From Ignavibacteria bacterium (GTDB lineage: Bacteria > Bacteroidota > Ignavibacteria > Ignavibacteriales > Ignavibacteriaceae): a stretch of DNA of 64,000 nucleotides. The notes beneath the pieces were generated by a model. It saw only the letters and a list, made by a program, of their open reading frames with translations, was not told where the DNA came from and did not search any database. The DNA lies in the NCBI GenBank assembly GCA_021286645.1, contig JAJTBZ010000035.1:36041-100040 (forward strand), given 5' to 3'. This document shows, piece after piece, positions 38,101-44,646 of this stretch (positions are counted from its first letter, which is position 1; the number at the start of each line of letters is the position of its first letter). A program made the position numbers and the translations under genes.

Positions 38101-38617
38101 CAAAATCAGCCCAAAACTCGTCATTACTGCTCTCGGGATGAAGTACTGCAATTTCACCATCGGTTGGCGAATATTGAAAAACTGAATGGGACGAATAGAA
38201 ATAGATAAATTTTGAAGTGTGTTTTACTGACCAGACAGGACCAATTTTACTTGTGTCTGTCTTTAGTAATGGTTTCAAACTCCGGTAAACAGTGCAGCCT
38301 TTGGTATCGGAATCTAAATAGCCAAAATCATAATCCGTTGCAACATATATCCTCCCGGTGTTATCAGCATCTAAGTTCTGTATATTGCCATTGTCCGTAA
38401 TCGAAATTGATCGCCAGCTAATTCCATCATATTCGATAATACCACTGTTACCAAAATACATTACGCCGCGCTTATCCTGTGCTATCCCAAAAACCTGTGG
38501 CAGGCCTCTATATTCCCTTGCCGTATAATTACGAATTATTGGATTTCCAATTTCCTGTGCAAAACTACAGACAGTATAAAATAACACACAAATGATGATT
38601 GATATCTTACAATTCAT
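35183..38617 (-). CDS. Large two-component-type sensor kinase with propeller, Y_Y_Y and kinase domains
   Basis: The 1144-residue protein has a signal peptide. About 720 residues of reg_prop-type beta-propeller repeats follow, and then a Y_Y_Y domain (YKYNSIKFEYAAPFF, YSYQLDG, YTNLPEGTYTFRVKAKN). Next are a membrane helix (WWAYILYIALGIFFISLVVRIY), a coiled coil, HisKA with H849 in MIVHDLKNP, and HATPase_c (NLLTNAIKYT, DTGSGIP, STGLGLTF). This resembles the sensor half of Bacteroidota hybrid systems, but no receiver or AraC domain follows. Instead a separate REC-kinase gene overlaps it. The last about 95 residues form an extra helical tail of unknown role. Confidence 0.9.
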   Translation of the reverse strand: MNCKISIIICVLFYTVCSFAQEIGNPIIRNYTAREYRGLPQVFGIAQDKRGVMYFGNSGIIEYDGISWRSISITDNGNIQNLDADNTGRIYVATDYDFGYLDSDTKGCTVYRSLKPLLKTDTSKIGPVWSVKHTSKFIYFYSSHSVFQYSPTDGEIAVLHPESSNDEFWADFVYNDVYYVLLKKRGLMKVKDQQLLAANQSGFFVNDNEFLAAFPYDEATFLIATFNNGLFLYHPDNDALLTPFTLSTPKFLKGTFVCSGINLGNNLYLLGSIKAGAVLFNKQGKVVQRYNEDNLLQRNATYYIKKDYSTNIWMTLDNGISKTGAGLDLSFWDKHFGLKGNVLSVIRYRGRVYIATTTKIYYIDEKNNIKEVNNIPTFQSYCFFNWNNGKSLLAGTQQGIYEINGNDAKLVYGKGQVHDISESRIKPGRIYAEDGRKLISLKYDKGKWLYEGTWEGIDNEIRGIIEEENGTIWLGTYQDGLVKITPVPGSRGYKNLNGLRVYTSPFGMKYTVKLYTQKEGFVTLTNILPFLLQKQIVCGTGNGLYSYNRQTDRFEPYSKLGKQFCDGSRDVYLLREMPDGKIWICPSENSKADIGYFQPDGNGDYKWVYAPFRRLPEMSIEAMYVEPTGIAWFAGSEGLVRYDMNQDLKDYNQKFNCLIRKVTIAGDSVIFGGNSSASISTSKLVYKYNSIKFEYAAPFFDNEEKTLYSYQLDGSDDAWSTYSRKTDKEYTNLPEGTYTFRVKAKNIYDVESYIASYSFTILPPWYRSWWAYILYIALGIFFISLVVRIYTRRLMLQKVHLEEIVQKRTSEIEQQKIEIESQAEDLRAKNNKLIELDHFKEGMTGMIVHDLKNPLSTILSFAKVPELQQAGKQMLNMVLNILDVQKFENAQIKIQMIDFSFYSCLDEALQQIRYLSDRKAIRIINSITTDCSAKGDYDLIQRVCVNLLTNAIKYTQNNGTITISCQENSENTQNRKILISDTGSGIPAEKLHLIFDKFVQVESKDSGGVRSTGLGLTFCKLAIEAHGGTIGVDSEIGNGSTFWFTLSKGILSHEQRDAIKREIEIQTEESIVLTEEEKKYISAFTGKLAKLTVYEFSEVQQVIDSIEPDNSNTIALWKNKLLNALKACNEEEYIKLIKLGEEYV

Positions 38618-39630
38618 AAATTACTTATTTAGAAATATTTTTTACTCATATAATTACATTTCTTCGGGGATATCGCATCAAAATTGTGGTAAATCCAATT
38701 TACTAAGTATGTAATTTAGTCATATTTCATTATCGAAAAAAACTCATACGATGTTCGGTACTTCAATTGCAAGTGTAATCGCTATTTTTATAGTTATCTC
38801 CCGAATATTCACTGATAACCAATCGGGTTTGTTATCCGGGATAAAAGCTATCCATTGCTCAGATTTCAGTTTTTAGCGATTCCCAAGTAGGCTCCACCAT
38901 AACCCTATCGAATCAGTTACCAGTACCCTCATTTATTGGTCTATCATAAATTTTACCTAAAATTGACTGAAAACAATAGTTGCAAATTGGTTACTTTGAT
39001 AGGAATGAGGAATGGAATATTACTCCTGATTATACCTAAGGTGTTCATGCGGTAGTGTACTAACAACACATCTTTTACTATGCGATCCACTAATTCTCAA
39101 TGCTGTCTAGTTCATACCGCACTTGGGGACTTACCTCAGCTAGGCGAACCAGCCTCAAGCAGGTAAACTCGCGACCTTCCCGCAAGAAGCGGGACGTTCT
39201 AACCAACTTCCCTTTATGATGAAAAACCCGCCGTTTGATGGTTCCTTTCGCTGGGTCAAGCGCACCGGAAATTCGGGACCTCTTGCGTAACATGGATTTG
39301 AGGGATAAATTCACTGCATTTGTTGCATTTTAAGCTATTTTCAAAGGAGATTTAGTCTAAATTGGTCTATCTCTATAATATTTTGCTGCCACCTTGCTAC
39401 CTGAACCTGTTAGTATGCTCAGAAATAATGTGGATTGAGGTAAATCAAATAAACTTATAGCCCGGTTGCCAGCTGAAAGAGTTGAATCTGGCTTGGATAT
39501 TCTACTGCACAAGGAAATCCTTGATTTCAATGCACTTCATTCCTGGGCTCCCACAAAAAATGGTCCATTGATTAAGCGGGCAGAACCCATGTGGTAATAA
39601 ATATTTCAGATACTATAATGCGATACGGTG
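38618..39630. other. About 1 kb without genes, holding a tRNA-like repeat relic
   Basis: No supportable gene. The left part carries the promoter of the leftward sensor kinase. Position 39116-39208 is a clear single repeat unit (listed separately). A second, worse tRNA-like fragment lies at about 39268-39296 (minus strand CATGTTACGCAAGAGGTCCCG, close to the tRNA-Asp anticodon region). Confidence 0.5.
39116..39208 (-). repeat. Single tRNA-Asp-like repeat unit, type B
   Basis: The minus strand reads AAGTTGGTTAGAACGT, stem CCCGC-TTCTT-GCGGG, AAGGTCGCGAGTTTACCTGC, then a diverged hairpin. Upstream on that strand is a GGCGGGTTTTTC terminator remnant. It has the same layout as the units at 43841 and 44311 but no intact tRNA nearby. 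Confidence 0.7.
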
Positions 39631-41193
39631 TTACAGCGCTGCCAATTTATTTTGAACGATATGGGGAAGCGTAAAGATGAACTTACTCCCGCGCCCGGCC
39701 TCGCTTTCTGCGTGGATAGTACCGCGATGTTTCTCCACAATCTCCTTGCACAGCATCAGTCCCAGACCTGTCCCTTTTTCGCCCATAGTACCGGGTGAAG
39801 TAAATCGTGTATTGCTGACAAATAATTTTTGCAATGATTCTGCCGGCATACCTATTCCGTTATCCGCAACGGTTATGACAAGATAATCCTTCTCTATGGA
39901 AGCTGTAACTCCCACCCTGCCGTTTTTGGCAGTAAATTTAATACTGTTGGAAATCAAATTTCGCAAAACTAATTTCAGCATATTCAAATCAGCATAGGCG
40001 TTGATCTCTTCACCAACAGCTATTACAATCTCTATTCCCTTTTGCTTTGCTACGGATGCCAATACATCAACAACGGAGTATGCAAGCTTGTTCAGATTCA
40101 GGAATTCAAAGTTCAGTGCATAATTTTTTAGCTGCATGCGCGACCACTCAAGCAGATCCGTCAATAGTTCATATTGGCGATGAAGTGCCATGTTGAGATC
40201 CCTGCTGAAACGGCGTATCTCAACCTGGCTTAATGATGCATATTCGGTATCCAGAATATCTGATATGTTGAGAAAAACAGAAAAAGGAGAACGGAGGTCA
40301 TGCGCGAGAATGGTGAAGAACTTGTCCTTTATCGCATTTTGCTCTTCAAGTTCACGTGTCAGTTCTATACTCTTATTGACATGATCAACAAGGATTTTAC
40401 TAAGATTACTTGAATACTCGGCATCAAGGTTTATTTTATAGAGGAGGTGCTTGTACCGCCACTTTAGGCTCTCTAGTTCTTCCCCGGCGAGCGGTACGGT
40501 TTCGCCAAACTTCATATCCTGTATACTATCGTCCAGATCAATATCTGAATGTTTTCTTTTCAGCCGGAACCGGACAGTAACAATGATTTTGCTCAAAAAA
40601 GGATTTGGTGCGAAATCTTCTTCCACTGTTTCAACGCTGACAAAATCCATGTCGTTAAACAGAAGGCAGCCGCCGTAGAATACGCCTTTGACTACATCGG
40701 TTGGCAGCATAGTAACATTTTCATATTGAATTATTCCTGCTTTTTCATCAGCTTCAGTAATCCGGCACCACCCGACCTCATTTATATTCCTTCCGCGCAC
40801 CACAGTGTTATACCCCTGTCCTTCGGCATTTGTGTAGAGCCAGTCAAGGCTGCTGGCAATCATCGATTTACCCGGACCGTACTCGTACCAAATCTTTATA
40901 AAGTGAATGCCTGCGTTAAAGAAGATGCTGTCATGATGGGGATATTTATCCATGACATAATTCAGAAGATCAGCTAAGACAGAACAGGGGTACCATTGAT
41001 TGGGATCAATCGAATCAATGTGCTGTTTCAGGACATGTTCTGTAATAATATTTAATTTGGCGAATGAAGCTGATATGCCGAGTAAAAATGATCCGGCAAC
41101 CTCACCCTCGATATGTTTTGCATACTTCACTAATCCTGCTCGCCTTAAATCATAAATATAGTATTGAGAATATAATGAATATTCGGGGAACAA
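39631..41193 (-). CDS. Soluble histidine kinase with uncharacterised N-terminal sensor
   Basis: The 520-residue protein lacks membrane helices. Residues 1-215 form a sensor with no firm family match (CSVLADLLNYVMDKYPHHDSIFFNAGIHFIKIWYEYG region; GWCRITEADEKAGIIQYENV). It vaguely recalls heme-NO-binding or V4R-type domains. A helical linker at 235-290 leads to HisKA with H298 in FFTILAHDLRSPF. HATPase_c follows (VLRNLISNSIKFT, DNGIGMP, GTGLGLMLCKEI). No response regulator gene adjoins it. The kinase call is sure; the sensor is open. Confidence 0.88.
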   Translation of the reverse strand: MFPEYSLYSQYYIYDLRRAGLVKYAKHIEGEVAGSFLLGISASFAKLNIITEHVLKQHIDSIDPNQWYPCSVLADLLNYVMDKYPHHDSIFFNAGIHFIKIWYEYGPGKSMIASSLDWLYTNAEGQGYNTVVRGRNINEVGWCRITEADEKAGIIQYENVTMLPTDVVKGVFYGGCLLFNDMDFVSVETVEEDFAPNPFLSKIIVTVRFRLKRKHSDIDLDDSIQDMKFGETVPLAGEELESLKWRYKHLLYKINLDAEYSSNLSKILVDHVNKSIELTRELEEQNAIKDKFFTILAHDLRSPFSVFLNISDILDTEYASLSQVEIRRFSRDLNMALHRQYELLTDLLEWSRMQLKNYALNFEFLNLNKLAYSVVDVLASVAKQKGIEIVIAVGEEINAYADLNMLKLVLRNLISNSIKFTAKNGRVGVTASIEKDYLVITVADNGIGMPAESLQKLFVSNTRFTSPGTMGEKGTGLGLMLCKEIVEKHRGTIHAESEAGRGSKFIFTLPHIVQNKLAAL

Positions 41194-41692
41194 AAAGAAG
41201 TTTACTTCAGTGAATTCAGTTTCCTCGCCAAAATCACTATGGCATTAGTAGTTCACTTATAAAATAGTAGTTATATTGAAATATTCATCTGTACGTTGAA
41301 AAGTTATTCAAAATGATTATGAGTTCACCGTCTGGTATATCACAATTTACCAACCGGTAGCTGGCGTATTGGGATGGAGGCATTAATAAAGGGAATGAAT
41401 GGAAAGGATTCCTTTTGGAAACCATCCTATACGAGCGCAATATGATTTGAACCTAAGACCTTACTGAAATGTTTGGTTTTTCAAACTAATTACCAAATAT
41501 TTCGATAATGAGTTGTTAATGCTTAGATAACTTAACACTGTAAGAGCTATCGTATGGAGCTTTTTTTTATGCAGTGAGAAAAAAATGGTAAAATCTGCTA
41601 TTGATTTTTTAGCGTTAAAACACATAAGCCCTGTTTGGTATATCTTAGAAGGCTCTTAAGAGCGGGAACGAGGTTACATTATTATTTTTCGA
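41194..41692. other. Intergenic region, no gene seen
   Basis: About 500 bases contain no coding frame or clear terminator. A short stretch at 41440-41465 looks slightly like a tRNA T-arm (GGTTCAAATC on the minus strand), but no cloverleaf can be drawn. Confidence 0.4.
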
Positions 41693-43351
41693 TCACACGT
41701 TAATTAGGGGAATAGTAAAACTAAATGTTGAACCTTTGCCAACTTCACTTTCTACCCAGATTTTCCCATTTTGTTTTTCTACAAGGTCCTTACACAGCAA
41801 TAAGCCAAGTCCTGTACCTGGTTCCCCTTCTGTTCCTGTGGTCGATGTTTTTTTACTAATATCAAACAGTATGTTTATTTTATCCTTGGGAATTCCTGTA
41901 CCATCGTCCTTTATAGAAATCTCGACAAATTGGTCATTAGCGATTGCGGAGACAAAAATACAACCATTTCGTTGAGTAAATTTAATAGCATTGGAGACTA
42001 AATTTCTAATGATTGTACTTAACAAATTTTTATCCGAGTAAACTTTGGTAGAATCAGGAATTTGATTCAAAAACGTTATTGATTTGTTATTTATTAATAG
42101 TCGCAGAGGTTCAATCGTTTCATCAACTATCGACTTAAGTAACAAATCTTCCGGATTTGATGTAATACCCCCCCTTTGCAATTTTGCCCATAGAAGCAAA
42201 TTATCCAACAGTTTGTATACACCCTTAATTCCTTCATGAATGTAACCAAAATATTTCCTTTGATTATCGAGATCATTATTTTCGAAACTATCACGCATTA
42301 TTTCAGAAAATCCTAGCATAGAAGTGAATGGGCCGCGTAAATCATGTGCAATAATTGAAAAGAATTTATCTTTGGTTGAATTTGCCTCTTCCGCCTTTGT
42401 TGCCAATATAAGCATTTTTTTGCCTTGATCGAGGCTCTTCATATATGCCCGCACAACAAAAAAAACTAAAATCATCAATACAAAGAATCCACATGAAATT
42501 TGCCTCGTCCTATGTCGCCATTCTTTAAGTACAGTATTTATATCATATCCAACAACAAGGACTATTGGGATTTCACCCAGCCTGGTAATTCCGTATATCC
42601 TCTTTATACCATCAATTTGAGAACTCATAAGAGAACTTGAACTACCTGAAATTTTATTACTACTTAATAGTGTCTGAAATTGAATGTTTTTATTGCCCAT
42701 AGCGCCGGGTGTAGATGAATTGTGAGCTAATAAAGTACAATCCTCATCAATTAAAAAAAGGGCATCATTGGAATCTACATGGAAAGACTGAATCCATGAC
42801 TGAGTGAATTCAAGATCAATAGCTCCGGCAATTCCCCCAATACCTTTTCCATCTTGTGAAAAAATTCCACGACTTATAAGAATTGTTGGCTTTTTATTCG
42901 CTGATTTTTCGGGAGGCATATAATTAAAAGTAACTTTATCATCATTTTGGCTTGTCGGCATTTTTAAATTTGTTCGAAAGCCTATAATCTCTGGCACATT
43001 ATCTGCGCGATAAATATGACTCGAATCGTATATTCCTATTGCTGATAATCCAAAAACTGTTTTTGCTTTTTCTCCAAGCCACAAGTTTATCTGTTTCTTC
43101 ATTAGCGGTGAAGAATGAATCAACTCATTTGGATTAACTTTTTCCCTAACATCACGTAAAACGTAATCGCTGGATAGGAAAACGTTCCTGAGCCATTGGC
43201 TCATGAACTTACTTTTTTCTATTGCTATCTGACTGCTGTTACTCAGAATGCGCTCCCGTTCTCCGACCAAATCAAAATATAGCCAGAGCGAACCACCTAG
43301 CATGATAGCTAACAGTATCCCATAAACACTTAATAAGCTTTTATTTTTCAT
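41693..43351 (-). CDS. Membrane sensor histidine kinase with dCache-like domain
   Basis: The 552-residue kinase has membrane helices at about 8-26 and 284-302. They flank an extracytoplasmic Cache-like region (AIGIYDSSHIYRADN, ILISRGIFSQDGKGIGGIAGAIDLEF in part, ALFLIDEDCTLLAHN). HisKA carries H336 in FFSIIAHDLRGPF. HATPase_c has IIRNLVSNAIKFT, KDDGTGIP and GTGLGLLLCKDL. It is about as long as, and nearly identical in kinase-core motifs to, the kinase at 5637-7430, so the two are paralogues with different sensors. No cognate regulator is adjacent. Confidence 0.92.
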   Translation of the reverse strand: MKNKSLLSVYGILLAIMLGGSLWLYFDLVGERERILSNSSQIAIEKSKFMSQWLRNVFLSSDYVLRDVREKVNPNELIHSSPLMKKQINLWLGEKAKTVFGLSAIGIYDSSHIYRADNVPEIIGFRTNLKMPTSQNDDKVTFNYMPPEKSANKKPTILISRGIFSQDGKGIGGIAGAIDLEFTQSWIQSFHVDSNDALFLIDEDCTLLAHNSSTPGAMGNKNIQFQTLLSSNKISGSSSSLMSSQIDGIKRIYGITRLGEIPIVLVVGYDINTVLKEWRHRTRQISCGFFVLMILVFFVVRAYMKSLDQGKKMLILATKAEEANSTKDKFFSIIAHDLRGPFTSMLGFSEIMRDSFENNDLDNQRKYFGYIHEGIKGVYKLLDNLLLWAKLQRGGITSNPEDLLLKSIVDETIEPLRLLINNKSITFLNQIPDSTKVYSDKNLLSTIIRNLVSNAIKFTQRNGCIFVSAIANDQFVEISIKDDGTGIPKDKINILFDISKKTSTTGTEGEPGTGLGLLLCKDLVEKQNGKIWVESEVGKGSTFSFTIPLINV

Positions 43352-43840
43352 TTATATAATTTTACCAAAAAAAAGAAAAAAACCAAAATTCTCCATCTTA
43401 TTCATGAGCACTGAGCCAATCCCGCATAATATCAAATACGATTCTGACGTGAATGTGCTTTTTTGCAAATTCTGGAAAGTAACTGACTTTACATTCAGGT
43501 GATTACCTGTACTCCTTCCTCATTGTCAGATTACTTGTCCTGCTTAAAAATGATTCGAGATATTTTTATTACTTTTTTTCTTATTGAGCTTTACCTCTTA
43601 GTGGCTTGGGAATTGTATTAAATCACCAGCATAATTTATTATCTGTAGTTTGTTTGTAAGGACTAATGACTCCTGCGCCATGATGCTACCAATTGTTAGA
43701 TATTAATTGCAACATGAGCAATCCTATGTGTTTTTGCGTAATGGTAAAGTTTACTATGGATATTGCAATGAGTATAAAAAAAACTGAAAACATTAAATCA
43801 CAAATGGCCTGGATGTTATTATCTTACAAGCATTATAAGA
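43352..43840. other. Intergenic region, no gene seen
   Basis: About 490 AT-rich bases lie between the kinase start and the repeat cluster. They include the kinase promoter. No gene or repeat was recognised. Confidence 0.4.
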
Positions 43841-43967
43841 GCGGGGCTGATGCCACTGGGGAACCTGCTTCTGGCAGGTAAACTCGCGACCTTTTCCCGC
43901 AAGATGCGGGACGTTCTATCCAACTGTTCGTTTAAAAAGCAAAAAGCCCATCTTTCGATGAGCTTTC
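43841..43967 (-). repeat. tRNA-Asp-like repeat unit (type B) with its upstream terminator
   Basis: The unit (43925 down to 43841, minus strand) reads AGTTGGATAGAACGT, stem CCCGC-ATCTT-GCGGG, AAGGTCGCGAGTTTACCTGCC, hairpin partner GCAGGT, and ends TCAGCCCCGC. The terminator before it (43967-43940) is the GAAA-loop hairpin also found after tRNA-Asp at 17094. Confidence 0.8.
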
Positions 43968-43969
43968 TT

Positions 43970-44020
43970 GGCGGGGCCGACGAGACTTCCCGACTACTCG
44001 TCGGGACGACCTCCTGCGCA
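43970..44020 (-). repeat. tRNA-Asp-like 3' half fused to the GIY-YIG gene
   Basis: The minus strand reads GCGCAGGAGGTCG, stem CCCGAC-GAGTA-GTCGGG, AGTCTCGTCGGCCCCG. This is the type A 3' half, preceded by the genuine anticodon 3' stem (GCAGGAGGTCG) of tRNA-Asp. Its 5' half is missing and is replaced by the GIY-YIG coding sequence. Only TTGGTT of the D-arm remains just upstream. Confidence 0.8.
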
Positions 44021-44254
44021 AACCAATTGTTCTATATATTTTCTTGACTTTTTACGCTTAATATCATACTCACGTTTCATTGCCTCAGATTTTGTCTCAT
44101 ACTGTTCGGAGTACTTAAGTATCCAATCATTTGCCTGCGAGGTAAAGTGGCTCCAACCGGCATTATGATGTTCCAGGCGCTTAGCAATATCTCCACTATA
44201 ACCTATGTAGTATTTATTGAGTTTTTCGGAATGAATGATATATGTGTAGTACAT
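43994..44254 (-). CDS. GIY-YIG nuclease-domain protein inserted in the tRNA-Asp repeat cluster
   Basis: The ATG at 44254 with an AGAGGGG ribosome-binding site gives 86 residues. MYYTYIIHSEKLNKYYIGYSGDIAKRLEHHN is the GIY-YIG active-site region: Y3/Y5 of the YTY variant of GIY, YIG at 16-18, and Arg26. RSEAMKRE-type Glu lies in KSEAMKREYDIKRKKSRKYIEQL. The usual family sequence ends near IEQL. The last residues VCAGGRPDE are encoded by tRNA-Asp-like repeat, and the stop TAG lies in the loop of its CCCGAC/GTCGGG hairpin. Single-domain GIY-YIG proteins of this size are common, mostly uncharacterised; some relatives act in mobile introns or repair. Confidence 0.85.
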   Translation of the reverse strand: MYYTYIIHSEKLNKYYIGYSGDIAKRLEHHNAGWSHFTSQANDWILKYSEQYETKSEAMKREYDIKRKKSRKYIEQLVCAGGRPDE

Positions 44255-44278
44255 GAATCCCCTCTCTTTTCTGTAAAA

Positions 44279-44394
44279 AGCAAAAAGCCCATCTTTCGAC
44301 GAGCTTTCTTGGTGGGGCCGATCCCACTGGGAAACCTGCCTCTGGCAGGTAAACTCGCGACCTTCCCGCAAGATGCGGGACGTTCTAACCAACT
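44279..44394 (-). repeat. tRNA-Asp-like repeat unit (type B) and downstream terminator before the GIY-YIG gene
   Basis: The unit (44394 to 44311, minus strand) reads AAGTTGGTTAGAACGT, stem CCCGC-ATCTT-GCGGG, AAGGTCGCGAGTTTACC, hairpin ACCTGCC-AGA-GGCAGGT and TCGGCCCCACC. A GAAA-loop terminator (44309-44279) follows and ends 24 bases before the GIY-YIG start codon. The unit therefore lies between tRNA-Asp and the nuclease gene. Confidence 0.82.
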
Positions 44395-44408
44395 TTCCTT
44401 TTAAAACG

Positions 44409-44436
44409 AAAAACCCGTCACAGTGTGACGGGCTTT
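44409..44436 (-). terminator. Intrinsic terminator after the second tRNA-Asp
   Basis: The minus strand forms AAAAAGCCCGTCACA paired with TGTGACGGGTTTTT, a long perfect stem with a T-run. The same hairpin occurs in the first array at 16849-16875 and, with one change, at 16727-16754. Confidence 0.85.
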
Positions 44437-44443
44437 TTAAGAG

Positions 44444-44517
44444 CGGGGCCGACGAGACTCGAACTCGCGACCTCCTGCGTGACAGGCAGGCGTTCTAACC
44501 AACTGAACTACAACCCC
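44444..44517 (-). tRNA. tRNA-Asp (anticodon GTC), CCA not encoded
   Basis: The minus-strand 74-base cloverleaf is identical to the tRNA at 17126-17199 except for the sixth acceptor base (GGGGTTG in place of GGGGTCG). That gives a second G-T pair in the acceptor stem. The discriminator G is followed by CTC, so CCA would be added enzymatically. Like the first, it heads a cluster of tRNA-like repeats. Confidence 0.96.
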
Positions 44518-44605
44518 GTAACAACAACTACATATAAAATGTAATTGAGTCTATAAATTTACACAATTTCTGTTTATTAATCAAGTGTCCCGAATATTTT
44601 TTTTC

Positions 44606-44635
44606 AGGCTGCACGGGTGCAGTACCCGGCAGCCT
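44606..44635. other. Strong hairpin near the end of the T9SS gene
   Basis: AGGCTGC pairs with GCAGCCT around CGGGT/ACCCG-type inner pairing. It lies 12 bases after the leftward gene's stop. The T-run is on the other side, so on the minus strand it lacks the usual terminator tail. Confidence 0.55.
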
Positions 44636-44646
44636 CATAAAATTAT

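Noticed and set aside
39090..39314. Minus-strand 74-codon frame
   Set aside because: It consists wholly of tRNA-like repeat relics and terminator remnants; no start signal.
41430..41470. Possible tRNA gene
   Set aside because: A T-loop-like GGTTCAAATC is present, but acceptor, D and anticodon arms cannot be formed.
43850..44404. Plus-strand frames at the second tRNA-Asp cluster
   Set aside because: They are shadows of the repeat units, the tRNA and the GIY-YIG gene on the other strand.
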